DNA from: SIG607 sp045586405
GTDB lineage: Bacteria > Bacillota > Clostridia > Oscillospirales > Acutalibacteraceae
Direction: 5' to 3'
Assembly: GCA_045586405.1 (NCBI GenBank)
Contig: JAZNAG010000056.1
Location: forward strand, 1 to 28,500
DNA length: 28,500 nt
This document shows positions 1 to 5,764 of this stretch, piece by piece (the stretch's first letter is position 1; every line of letters starts with the position of its first letter). The notes below the pieces were generated by a model. That model worked only from the letters and a program-made list of their open reading frames with translations. It made no database searches and was not told where the DNA came from. A program made the translations under genes and the position numbers.

Positions 1-146
1 ATATTGATATTGGAACGGATGTTTTTATGGGAAGAAAAATGACACATTGCCTTATTAAGTGTGAAAAGTGCGGAGTAAGAACAAAAGCATATTTAACAAG
101 GCGTGGCGTGTTTAATGCTTGGCAAAGGAGGGCTGACAATGGCTGA
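1..146 (+). CDS. Lar-like zinc-ribbon protein, C-terminal fragment
   Basis: An open frame enters from the left edge (codons in phase with base 3) and ends at TGA 144-146. The visible C-terminus has a CEKCG pair followed by VRTKAYLTRRGVFNAWQRRA. A CxxCG pair, then R-T, then a short helix ending in AWNRR-type residues, is the hallmark of the Lar restriction-alleviation family and related small phage zinc ribbons. Lar proteins modulate type I restriction. Only the last ~48 codons are present, so the N-terminal CPFCG half cannot be seen. It overlaps the next gene by 8 bases. The family call is an inference from this short tail. Confidence 0.6.
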   Translation, partial: IDIGTDVFMGRKMTHCLIKCEKCGVRTKAYLTRRGVFNAWQRRADNG

Positions 147-420
147 TAGATTAAGAGAAGAAACAATAGAGTTGATATGCAAGATTTACAAGAAATACCC
201 GGGTGGTGGAGCGTTGCATATTGTTCTTGATGATGGAAACGATGAAGATAGGCATATTTATTGGTGTATTGTAAACTCTATTTCCGAAGTCTGCGAAGAA
301 GATAGACCGATATTCGAACAATGTGCAATAAATTTAATGAAGCTGGGTACAGAACGCAAACGAGGTAATTGCATTTGTGAAGCCTTTAGAAGAATGAGAG
401 AGGAGAAGAACAATGCCTGA
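139..420 (+). CDS. hypothetical phage protein, 93 aa
   Basis: The start ATG at 139 is chosen over the upstream ATG at 103 because AAAGGAGG lies just before 139 and translation from there (MADRLREETIEL) gives a normal helical start. The protein is mixed helical with Cys residues at several positions (LICKI, YWCIV, EVCEE, EQCAIN, GNCICEAF). The C-terminus is rich in Arg/Lys/Glu (RRMREEKNNA). I do not recognise a family. It lies in a tight string of small genes, overlapping the gene before by 8 bases and the gene after by 8 bases, so it is part of an early/middle operon. Confidence 0.65.
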   Translation: MADRLREETIELICKIYKKYPGGGALHIVLDDGNDEDRHIYWCIVNSISEVCEEDRPIFEQCAINLMKLGTERKRGNCICEAFRRMREEKNNA

Positions 421-718
421 AAAAGAATACATAGAGCGTGAAAAGGCTTTGAAATATCTTTATAACTCTTTATCTTTTAGTGAAAAAGAACTTGATATGG
501 GAGATTTTAGGAGAGGTTGTATAGCCGCCATACAAGATGATATTGGAAATATAGCCAACCTCCCTGCCGCCGATGTTTCAGAGGTTGTCAGATGTAAGGA
601 CTGCACAAAAGGTCTTATCAGAGAGGGTGCAAAGTTTCCTATTCTTTGGTGTAAAAAGTGGGAAAACATAATGACATTTGATGATTTTTGCAGTTACGGA
701 GTACGAAAGGGTAACTAA
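413..718 (+). CDS. small Cys-rich phage protein, 101 aa
   Basis: It starts EYIEREKALKYLYN and has NLPAADVSEVVRCKDCTKG in the middle, then single Cys residues at ILWCKKW and DDFCSYG near the end. This arrangement (EYIERE start, LPAADV, VRCKDC, later C, DDFCSYG end) is very common among small proteins of Firmicute prophages and probably forms a small zinc-binding knuckle. Its function is unknown. It overlaps the previous gene by 8 bases and its TAA overlaps the ATG of the next gene, so translation is probably coupled. Confidence 0.75.
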   Translation: MPEKEYIEREKALKYLYNSLSFSEKELDMGDFRRGCIAAIQDDIGNIANLPAADVSEVVRCKDCTKGLIREGAKFPILWCKKWENIMTFDDFCSYGVRKGN

Positions 719-888
719 TGGGAAAGTGTAAGAATTGTAAGTATTTCAGAAAACTCGATAACACGGTGTTCGGTGAGTGTTCAAAAACTCTATATCCCTA
801 TCTTGCTTTAACAACGAAAAATAAAACTTGCCCTGAGTTTGAACAAAAACGCTATTTTGAAGTTACAAGAGGAAAAGACAATGAGTAA
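718..888 (+). CDS. small four-cysteine protein, 56 aa
   Basis: It starts at ATG 718 inside the stop of the preceding gene (TAATG) and ends at TAA 886-888. The sequence begins MGKCKNCKYF and has two more Cys residues (GECSKT and KTCPEF), a CxxC...C...C pattern that suits one zinc ion. CKNCKYF near the N-terminus followed by a later C-P-x-F is typical of small phage zinc-binding proteins of unknown role. It resembles the preceding 101-aa protein in using a CxxC knuckle. It overlaps the methylase-like gene by 8 bases. Short, but the coupling and Cys pattern support it. Confidence 0.7.
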   Translation: MGKCKNCKYFRKLDNTVFGECSKTLYPYLALTTKNKTCPEFEQKRYFEVTRGKDNE

Positions 889-1642
889 TGTATCTATGGC
901 AAGAGTGCCTGACGAGGAATACCGAGGCACTACCCCGAAAAATAAAATCCCCACAGTAGATGAAATATTAAAGCTGCTTGAAAAAGGACTATATAAAGTC
1001 AATGCTCACGAATTTCTCTCAGATGTATTTGAGTGTGGAGCTATTGCTATTTCAAACCGCTTCGATTATATCCACTATGACGAAAGAGAAAAACGGTATT
1101 TGCAGATAATCAAAAAATACGATAAATCTATGCAACAGTTGATAGCAGAGATATTCGCAAAAATATTTATCTTGCTGTCACAACAGATAAATCCCTGTAT
1201 TGGATTTAATGATTATCTTGGTGAGCTTTATATGAAATCTCAAACAAGTAACAGCAAAGCAGGACAGTTTTTTACACCTTATTGTGTATCAAGAGTATGT
1301 GCTGAAATGTCTTTTAACGAAAAGCAGATTGAGGAATATATAAAGCAAGACAAGATTTTAACTTTAGACGAGCCTGCTTGTGGTGCGGGCGGAATGGTTA
1401 TTGCGGCTGCTGATGTTCTCTACTATAAGTATCATTTCAATATTTCAACAAACCTTCTTGTAAGTTGTTCGGATATAGACTCACGGTGCGTACATATGAC
1501 CTATTTACAGTTAGGGCTTGCGGGAATACCTGCTATTATATTTAGACGAAACACTATAACTCTTGAAACTTATGAACGGTGGGAAACACCCGCTTATATT
1601 ATGCAATATTCAAGATTTAGAGATGTTCAGAAAGTGAGGTAA
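881..1642 (+). CDS. HsdM-like N6-adenine DNA methylase-fold protein, 253 aa
   Basis: The start ATG 881 (MSNVSMARVP) is preferred over 839 because AGAGG lies 8-12 bases before it. Residues 128-133 are GQFFTP, the N-terminal signature of HsdM/N6-methylase proteins. Residues 163-171 are DEPACGAGG, methylase motif I that binds S-adenosylmethionine (usually DPACGSGG). SDID at 197-200 is the acidic motif II. NTITLETYERWETPAYI follows at about 224-240. No (N/D/S)PP(Y/F) motif IV is present before the end at 253, so a cofactor-binding fold is visible but the usual catalytic site is not. Such short forms occur in phages and plasmids. It may modify phage DNA with a partner or act as a non-catalytic anti-restriction factor; this is unresolved. 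Confidence 0.8.
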   Translation: MSNVSMARVPDEEYRGTTPKNKIPTVDEILKLLEKGLYKVNAHEFLSDVFECGAIAISNRFDYIHYDEREKRYLQIIKKYDKSMQQLIAEIFAKIFILLSQQINPCIGFNDYLGELYMKSQTSNSKAGQFFTPYCVSRVCAEMSFNEKQIEEYIKQDKILTLDEPACGAGGMVIAAADVLYYKYHFNISTNLLVSCSDIDSRCVHMTYLQLGLAGIPAIIFRRNTITLETYERWETPAYIMQYSRFRDVQKVR

Positions 1643-1645
1643 CAG

Positions 1646-1876
1646 GTGGGAATTTGTATTCAGTTTACAAAACCTTTTTGTGTTACGGAAGAAAAATTAG
1701 ACAGTTGGTGTCATAACAAAGATTGTGAAACAAGAAACATACTAAAATCACTTGGACGCACATTAAAAGATTTTGAGCTTTATAATAGCTGTTTTTGGAA
1801 ATGTCAGAAGTGCATAATGAACAGAGAAGATTTTAAGAACGCAGTTATGAAAAAAATTAAGGAGGAAAAACAATGA
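1646..1876 (+). CDS. hypothetical Cys-rich protein, 76 aa
   Basis: It starts with GTG at 1646, three bases after the methylase-like gene, with GAGGTAACAG just upstream. Cys residues fall at GICIQ, PFCVT, SWCHNKDCET, NSCFWKCQKC, so two CxxC-like clusters (CHNKDC and CFWKCQKC) could bind zinc or a metal cluster. The C-terminus is basic and helical (REDFKNAVMKKIKEEKQ). I do not recognise a family. It overlaps the next gene by 4 bases and belongs to the same operon. Confidence 0.65.
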   Translation: MGICIQFTKPFCVTEEKLDSWCHNKDCETRNILKSLGRTLKDFELYNSCFWKCQKCIMNREDFKNAVMKKIKEEKQ

Positions 1877-2103
1877 AAAACAATAATAATAACACAGCCA
1901 CAAGTGGTGGCATAGGAGTTACAGGGCTTTTAACAGTCGCATTTATTGTATTAAAACTGTGCGGAGTAATTACTTGGTCTTGGTGGTGGGTGCTTTCGCC
2001 TGTATGGATTTCAGTAGGTATTGTAGTTTTGGTATTACTGATAGGTTTAATTGTAACGTTGTTAGAATTAGCATTAGCAACAAGAAAGGGAAAAAGAAAA
2101 TGA
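1873..2103 (+). CDS. small two-helix membrane protein (transmembrane Fragile-X-F type)
   Basis: The 76-residue protein has an Asn/Thr-rich start, then hydrophobic segments at about residues 15-33 (VTGLLTVAFIVLKLCGVI) and 42-68 (SPVWISVGIVVLVLLIGLIV), joined by TWSWWWVLSP, and a basic end (RKGKRK). The TWSWWWVLSP loop between two membrane helices is characteristic of the small phage proteins often labelled transmembrane Fragile-X-F protein; that name carries no known function. It probably sits in the host inner membrane. Its start overlaps the preceding gene, and its TGA overlaps the dUTPase ATG (ATGA), so translation is coupled to dUTPase. Confidence 0.75.
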   Translation: MKNNNNNTATSGGIGVTGLLTVAFIVLKLCGVITWSWWWVLSPVWISVGIVVLVLLIGLIVTLLELALATRKGKRK

Positions 2104-2516
2104 AAATAAATCTTAAACTTGACGCAGGGGCAATAATGCCCACAAGAGCATACAGTACAGACGCAGGGCTTGACCTTTATTCAAAAGAAACGGCGGTTAT
2201 TCCTGCAAGGGGTAGCAGAACTTTTGATACGGGCGTACATATTGAGCTGCCCGTTGGTACAGTTGGTATGCTGAAAAGCAAATCAGGATTAAATGTAAAA
2301 CACGGTTTGACAAGCGAAGGAGTAATAGATGTAGGCTACACAGGAAGCATTTGCGTAAAGCTCTATAATCACAGCGACACAGATTATACAGTAAACGCAG
2401 GAGATAAGATTTCACAGCTTGTTATTATGCTTATATATACCCCTGAATTAGAGTTGGTGACGGAACTTGAACAGACTGAGAGAGGTAACGGCGGTTTCGG
2501 CTCAACAGGTAAATAA
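2100..2516 (+). CDS. dut: dUTP diphosphatase (dUTPase), 138 aa
   Basis: It hydrolyses dUTP to dUMP and pyrophosphate, keeping uracil out of phage DNA and supplying dUMP for dTTP. All five trimeric dUTPase motifs are visible: DAGLDLY (21-27), KSKSGL (59-64), GVIDVGYTG (74-82, with the catalytic Asp at 77), GDKISQLVI (101-109) and the glycine-rich C-terminal arm RGNGGFGSTG (128-137). Length is normal for the family. ATG 2100 is chosen because it overlaps the previous stop and gives the standard N-terminus (MKINLKLDAGAIMPTRAY); the longer open frame to 1959 runs through the membrane-protein gene in another frame. It is the last clear nucleotide-metabolism gene before the packaging region. Confidence 0.97.
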   Translation: MKINLKLDAGAIMPTRAYSTDAGLDLYSKETAVIPARGSRTFDTGVHIELPVGTVGMLKSKSGLNVKHGLTSEGVIDVGYTGSICVKLYNHSDTDYTVNAGDKISQLVIMLIYTPELELVTELEQTERGNGGFGSTGK

Positions 2517-2553
2517 TGCGTCACTATGAAACATATAAGGAGGCGGTGTAAAA

Positions 2554-2832
2554 ATGAACGCTAATTTTGATATGAACGCTTTAGGTGCTTTCATTGCTTT
2601 ATATCAGCAGAATATAAAGAAAGAAGAAGCAAAAGTGGAAGATGAAATTACAATGGAAAATCTTTCTCAATTTATGACCGTATTCGGGGAAAACACCAAT
2701 AAAACATTAGTATCAGAACAGATTGAATTTCTTTCTTTAATGGGAAATTTTATGAGTGGCTTAGAAAATATGCTCAAATTCGCAAATAAGATACAGAGAA
2801 AATATAACTTTGATATTGATGATTTGGAATAA
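2554..2832 (+). CDS. hypothetical helical protein, 92 aa
   Basis: It starts at ATG 2554 with AAGGAGG about 10 bases upstream. The protein is acidic and almost wholly helical (IKKEEAKVEDEITMENLSQF, then LGNFMSGLENMLKFANKIQRKY), with no Cys. No family is recognised. It is the last gene of the early/middle operon, just before the promoter at 2862-2891, and no clear terminator follows it. Confidence 0.65.
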   Translation: MNANFDMNALGAFIALYQQNIKKEEAKVEDEITMENLSQFMTVFGENTNKTLVSEQIEFLSLMGNFMSGLENMLKFANKIQRKYNFDIDDLE

Positions 2833-2861
2833 TTCAACATTCGGAAATTTGCGAAAATATA

Positions 2862-2891
2862 TTGACTTTTCAAATGTTATAGTGATATAAT
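2862..2891 (+). promoter_or_regulatory. sigma-A-type promoter upstream of the regulator gene
   Basis: TTGACT (2862-2867), an 18-base spacer and TATAAT (2886-2891) with TGA directly before the -10 (extended -10). It reads into the leader of the gene at 2997. It is the best -35/-10 match seen in the window. Confidence 0.75.
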
Positions 2892-2942
2892 ATATATACG
2901 CTAAGTTTTGTTTTTTGGCTTTTTCACACTTATCATCTTTCA

Positions 2943-2974
2943 GAAACGCTCCTGTTATTTAGCGGGGGCGTTTC
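2943..2974 (+). promoter_or_regulatory. leader hairpin before the regulator gene
   Basis: GAAACGCTCC (2943-2952) pairs with GGGGCGTTTC (2965-2974), a 10-bp stem with one G-T pair and a 12-base loop. No T-run follows (ACCCATTATAGG), so it is not a standard terminator. It lies between the promoter at 2862 and the ribosome site at 2984-2990, so it would be in the 5' leader of the mRNA and may affect stability or translation. Confidence 0.45.
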
Positions 2975-2996
2975 ACCCATTATAGGAGGGTACGCT

Positions 2997-3422
2997 TTGG
3001 AACTGTTAGACGATATTCTGAGATTGCGAATAAAAGCCTATAAAGTAAAAAGAAAGCTGTTTGACCTGATTGCAAGGAACACAGCAGCTAAAAGCCCTAT
3101 TATGTCTGATACTCCAAAAGGGAACGGGGTAAAAAACAGCATAGAAGAATATATGATAAAAAAAGAGAAGTTAGAAAAGAGACTTGACCGCCTCAATGCG
3201 AAAATTGATAGTAAATGGAATGAGTTAATACCTATTTTAGAGGCAGCAGGGGCAACAACATCTGAGCAAGATGTATTCAAGTACAGATATTATCACGGCT
3301 TGAAATGGAGAGTATGTGTGCTTGCTATGAAAAAGAAATACCCTGATGATAATTGGAATGAGCCAAAAGCCTATAGAGTACATAGAAAGATTATGAGCAA
3401 AATAGACAAAGAAGCAGCCTAA
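2997..3422 (+). CDS. RinA/ArpU-like (DUF1492-type) late transcription regulator, 141 aa
   Basis: It starts with TTG at 2997, six bases after AGGAGGG. The N-terminal half is helical and charged; residues ~65-80 (LEKRLDRLNAKIDSKWNE) look like a coiled coil. The C-terminal third (EQDVFKYRYYHGLKWRVCVLAM, then PKAYRVHRKIMSKI) has the layout of a sigma-region-4-like helix-turn-helix: a YRY-x-GLKW turn and a recognition-like helix with RVHRK. Small proteins of this plan, encoded just before the terminase genes, include RinA, ArpU and DUF1492 proteins that activate late transcription. Position between two promoters and directly before the small terminase supports that role. The exact family is inferred. 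Confidence 0.6.
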   Translation: MELLDDILRLRIKAYKVKRKLFDLIARNTAAKSPIMSDTPKGNGVKNSIEEYMIKKEKLEKRLDRLNAKIDSKWNELIPILEAAGATTSEQDVFKYRYYHGLKWRVCVLAMKKKYPDDNWNEPKAYRVHRKIMSKIDKEAA

Positions 3423-3425
3423 AAA

Positions 3426-3470
3426 TTGTGTATTTTGTTAATTGAAAAAAACCAAACATCAATGTAAAAT
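3426..3470 (+). promoter_or_regulatory. late promoter before small terminase, with shared upstream element (copy A)
   Basis: TTGAAA (3442-3447), 17 bases, TAAAAT (3465-3470). The 18-base element TTGTGTATTTTGTTAATT starts at 3426, with exactly 33 bases between its first hexamer TTGTGT and the -10. The same element and spacing occur at 6260 and 11449. The element overlaps the -35 region (about -51 to -34), a typical place for an activator. Confidence 0.65.
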
Positions 3471-3503
3471 AGTATTATGGAATAATATCTAAACGAAAAT
3501 TCA

Positions 3504-3533
3504 AGCTCTGCCAATGTCGGCAGGGCTTTTTTT
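3504..3533 (+). terminator. intrinsic terminator or attenuator before small terminase
   Basis: AGCTCTGCC (3504-3512) pairs with GGCAGGGCT (3519-3527), loop AATGTC, followed by seven T. It lies about 30 bases after the expected start of transcription from promoter copy A and only 16 bases before the terminase ribosome site, so it may act as an attenuator as well as end upstream transcripts. Confidence 0.8.
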
Positions 3534-3563
3534 ATTGCTCCCCATAATAAGGAGGTGGGCGAA

Positions 3564-3965
3564 TTGCCAAGAGGCGAACACCCTAACAGCCGAGCGAACT
3601 TAAAACCTATTAGAACATCAGAAGAAGCAAGTAAACGAGGCAAAGCGGGAGTAAAGATTACTAACGAGAAAAGGCGAAAGCGAAAACAAGCCCGTGAATG
3701 TATGGAAATCATACTAAGTGGCAAGGTAACAGGTGACACAGCAAAAGCAGCCCTGAAAAGTATAGGCTTTGAGGATAAAGACCAACAAAACATAGCCCTG
3801 CTTATGCTGTCTATGTTCCAAAATGGTGTTAAAACAGGTGACGCAGGTACTATTAAATCTATTCTTGAAATAGTAGGCGATATTAACCAACAAGAGGAAA
3901 CACAAACACCTCAAATTAATATCAATATCACAGCAGCAACCCAAGAAGATATGGAAGAAGATTAA
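3564..3965 (+). CDS. probable terminase small subunit / DNA-packaging protein, 133 aa
   Basis: The start is TTG at 3564, eight bases after a perfect AAGGAGG; an in-frame GTG at 3555 overlaps that site and is rejected. The N-terminus (MPRGEHPNSRANLKPIRTS, then EEASKRGKAGVKITNEKRRKRKQ) matches the basic start of a widespread Firmicute phage family found directly before terminase genes (N-L-x-P-x-R-S/T-x-E-E-A then a Gly/Lys-Arg stretch). The middle (GDTAKAALKSIG, then QQNIALLMLSMFQNGVKTGDAGTIKSILEIVG) is the helical part that usually follows in that family. It probably binds pac/cos DNA and hands it to the large terminase, although four other genes and a reversed cassette separate the two here. 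Confidence 0.65.
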   Translation: MPRGEHPNSRANLKPIRTSEEASKRGKAGVKITNEKRRKRKQARECMEIILSGKVTGDTAKAALKSIGFEDKDQQNIALLMLSMFQNGVKTGDAGTIKSILEIVGDINQQEETQTPQININITAATQEDMEED

Positions 3966-3979
3966 GGGAGTGCAAAAAA

Positions 3980-4039
3980 ATGGGCGACAAGATAACAACG
4001 AGAAAAATAGTAATGATTATTGATTTTGAGAGGAGGTGA
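3980..4039 (+). CDS. possible 19-aa peptide
   Basis: A 20-codon frame starts at ATG 3980 with AAGGGAGTG before it and ends at TGA 4037-4039, overlapping the ribosome site (GAGGAGGTGA) of the next gene. It has a basic start (MGDKITTRKIV) and a short acidic end. It may be a small leader that couples translation to the gene at 4046; there is no family evidence. Confidence 0.3.
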   Translation: MGDKITTRKIVMIIDFERR

Positions 4040-4045
4040 AAAAAT

Positions 4046-4186
4046 ATGGCAAGAGGTATTATCAATGCTATTGGTCGTGCAACAGGTCTCGCAGGTGCAG
4101 GTGCAAGACGCAGGGAGAGTAACAAGGTTAAGCGTTCTATGCGTAATGCTGCAAGAAGAAAGAGCAACGGCGGAGCAGGTGGCTAA
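4046..4186 (+). CDS. small basic Gly/Arg-rich protein, 46 aa
   Basis: It starts at ATG 4046, six bases after GAGGAGGTGA, and ends TAA 4184-4186. MARGIINAIGRATGLAGAG is a small-residue helix and is followed by a strongly basic stretch (ARRRESNKVKRS, RNAARRKS) and a Gly-rich end. It has no Cys and no acidic patch; its charge suggests it binds nucleic acid. No family is recognised. It is two bases from the next gene. Confidence 0.6.
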   Translation: MARGIINAIGRATGLAGAGARRRESNKVKRSMRNAARRKSNGGAGG

Positions 4187-4188
4187 TA

Positions 4189-4863
4189 GTGAGTAATTTA
4201 CTATTTGACCCGATTAAGACACAGGCAAGAGTTACGGATAGTGTTATTGTCGCCTTTAGTGGTGGTAAGGACAGTATTGTAACTCTTGATTTGTGTTTTA
4301 AGTATTTCAAAAATGTAGTACCGTTCTTTATGTACCTTGTACCTGATTTAGAGTTTCAAGAGGATATGTTGAGACGGTATGAAAAAAGATACAATACAGA
4401 GATTATAAGACTACCTCATTTTGAAGTTTCGGAGTTTTTGAAGTATGGCAGTTTTACAATGCCCGATTTTAATGTTGATGTTGTCAAAATAACAGATACA
4501 TACGAATATTTAAGGCAGAAAACGGGCATATTTTGGATTTCAGCGGGTGAGCGGTGTGCTGATAGTATAGTCAGAAACGCAATGATTAAGAAAAGCGGAA
4601 GTATTGACTATAAACGAGGCAGATTTTACCCGCTTGCTTATTGGAAGAAACAAGAGGTATTAGAATACATCAAATATAAAAAGCTCTATTTAAGCCCTGA
4701 GCAGAAAAAGCTCGGCTTTTCTTTTCGTAGTTTAGCAGGTAGTGAGCTTGCAGTAATAAAGGAACATTACCCGAATGACTTTGAAAAGATATTAAAGGTC
4801 TATCCGTTAGCGGGTGCGTCTGTAGAGCATTATTTGAGATATGAGGTGCAGGATAATGGCTAA
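4189..4863 (+). CDS. PAPS-reductase-like PP-loop protein (IbrA/DndC-like), 224 aa
   Basis: GTG start at 4189, two bases after the previous stop. FSGGKDS (23-29) is the PP-loop of ATP-pyrophosphatase enzymes that adenylate a substrate. GERCADSIVRN (120-130) and FYPLAYWKKQEVLEYI (146-161) match later PAPS-reductase-family motifs (R-x-x-x-S and P-L-x-W-x-x-x-V-x-x-Y-I). The C-terminal ECGxH Cys motif of true PAPS reductases is absent, and only two Cys are present (36, 123), so sulfate assimilation is unlikely. Paired with a ParB-like gene it resembles IbrA-IbrB pairs and, more distantly, the DndC sulfur-modification enzyme. A role in DNA modification or regulation is inferred. It overlaps the next gene by 8 bases. 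Confidence 0.85.
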   Translation: MSNLLFDPIKTQARVTDSVIVAFSGGKDSIVTLDLCFKYFKNVVPFFMYLVPDLEFQEDMLRRYEKRYNTEIIRLPHFEVSEFLKYGSFTMPDFNVDVVKITDTYEYLRQKTGIFWISAGERCADSIVRNAMIKKSGSIDYKRGRFYPLAYWKKQEVLEYIKYKKLYLSPEQKKLGFSFRSLAGSELAVIKEHYPNDFEKILKVYPLAGASVEHYLRYEVQDNG

Positions 4864-5518
4864 TAGCAAATATCAGAAGTTCACAATTCAGACAATCAGC
4901 AGAGCAGATATAAAAAATGCTGATTATAACCCCCGCATAATGGATAAAGAGGCAAAGAAGCGGTTAAGAGAGGGCTTGAAAAAGCACGGACTTGTTTCTA
5001 CCTTAACTTGGAACAGACGCACAGGCAACCTTGTGGGCGGTCATCAGAGATTAGAGCAACTTGACGCTTTAGAGCGTAGTCAGGATTACTCTCTTGATGT
5101 TTGTGTGATTGATGTTGACGAAAAAGAGGAAGCAATCCTCAATGTGCAGCTCAATAACCCGTCAATGCAGGGTGAATGGGATTTAGACAAACTTGCCTTT
5201 ATGACAGAAGAATTTGACACAGACTTTGCGGAAATGGGATTTACTCAGTTAGATGTTGATTTTATGTTTGACGGTGATGAACGCTTTTCAAGTATGTATG
5301 ATACACCCGAAGCGGGAAAAGTCAAAGAGGGTCTTGAAGAAGTCAAGGCAGCACGACAGGCAAGCAGAGAGAGACTACAGGAGCGGAACAATATAAATTG
5401 GTATTCTGTTATTGTTTTTGAAGATGAAGCGGCAAAAGAAGAATTTTACCGCAAAATCAGCGTACCTATCTCAGAGGAATATTTAACAGCAGATAAGATT
5501 TTAAGATTAGAGAAATAA
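4856..5518 (+). CDS. ParB-like (IbrB-type) nuclease-domain protein, 220 aa
   Basis: The start is ATG 4856 (MANSKYQKFTIQ), with GAGGTG ten bases upstream; it overlaps the PAPS-reductase-like gene. YNPR (24-27), then GLKKHGLVSTLTWN (40-53) and NLVGGHQRLEQLDAL (58-72) form the ParB/Srx N-terminal fold; the GGHQR form replaces GERR of chromosome-partition ParB and is typical of phage and modification-linked ParB proteins. No SopB-type DNA-binding helix-turn-helix is seen after it; residues ~120-220 are acidic then charged and helical (KAARQASRERLQERN) and end in a small alpha-beta segment (WYSVIVFEDEAAKEEFY). It may bind CTP/ATP or DNA and work with its neighbour. It is not a partition protein because no ParA or parS is near. 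Confidence 0.85.
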   Translation: MANSKYQKFTIQTISRADIKNADYNPRIMDKEAKKRLREGLKKHGLVSTLTWNRRTGNLVGGHQRLEQLDALERSQDYSLDVCVIDVDEKEEAILNVQLNNPSMQGEWDLDKLAFMTEEFDTDFAEMGFTQLDVDFMFDGDERFSSMYDTPEAGKVKEGLEEVKAARQASRERLQERNNINWYSVIVFEDEAAKEEFYRKISVPISEEYLTADKILRLEK

Positions 5519-5548
5519 AAAGAGGCGGCTTATATTGCCGCCCTTTTT
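5515..5548. terminator. bidirectional terminator between convergent genes
   Basis: AAAAAGAGGCGGCTTATATTGCCGCCCTTTTT: GGCGGC (5524-5529) pairs with GCCGCC (5537-5542), with an A-run on one side and a T-run on the other. It ends both the ParB-like gene (stop at 5516-5518) and the minus-strand cassette, whose last codons lie inside it. Confidence 0.85.
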
Positions 5549-5748
5549 ATGTTATATACATATGTGCGATAACCTCGCCCGTACCATTGACGGGTAGCCC
5601 TACCAACAACAATATCGCCCGTACCCGAATAATCACGGGTAACAGTATATTCAGGGTATGCCTTTTTTACAGCCTCAAGAGGGGAATTTGCCTCAATAAC
5701 AATAGGGTCGTCAAGTAGTGTGTTTACATTTGTGATGTTGTATTTCAT
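5530..5748 (-). CDS. hypothetical protein, 72 aa (reversed cassette, gene 3)
   Basis: It is on the minus strand with AAAGGGGGCTAC before its ATG. It starts MKYNITNVNTLLDDPIVIEAN and has SPLEAVKKAYPEYTVTRDYSG in the middle; the end is Arg/Tyr-rich (TRQWYGRGYRTYVYNIK). The N-terminal beta-x-EA-x-SPLEAVKKAYP pattern recalls small proteins with a compact alpha-beta fold seen in gut phages, function unknown. It follows the 73-aa gene by 16 bases, so the three reversed genes are one operon. Its last codons overlap the terminator. Confidence 0.65.
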   Translation of the reverse strand: MKYNITNVNTLLDDPIVIEANSPLEAVKKAYPEYTVTRDYSGTGDIVVGRATRQWYGRGYRTYVYNIKRAAI

Positions 5749-5764
5749 AATGTAGCCCCCTTTC

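Noticed and set aside
2516..2551. 11-aa frame (MRHYETYKEAV) starting in the dUTPase stop codon
   Set aside because: Too short to support; its last codons are just the ribosome site of the gene at 2554. A leader peptide cannot be excluded.
2943..2974. Intrinsic terminator before the regulator gene
   Set aside because: The stem is good, but there is no T-run after it.
4189..4863. Sulfate-assimilation PAPS reductase
   Set aside because: The C-terminal Cys motif (ECGxH) needed for reduction is missing, and the ParB-like partner and phage setting point to another role.
4856..5518. Plasmid or prophage partition ParB
   Set aside because: There is no ParA gene, no parS-like palindrome and no central helix-turn-helix; the GGHQR motif belongs to another ParB-like group.
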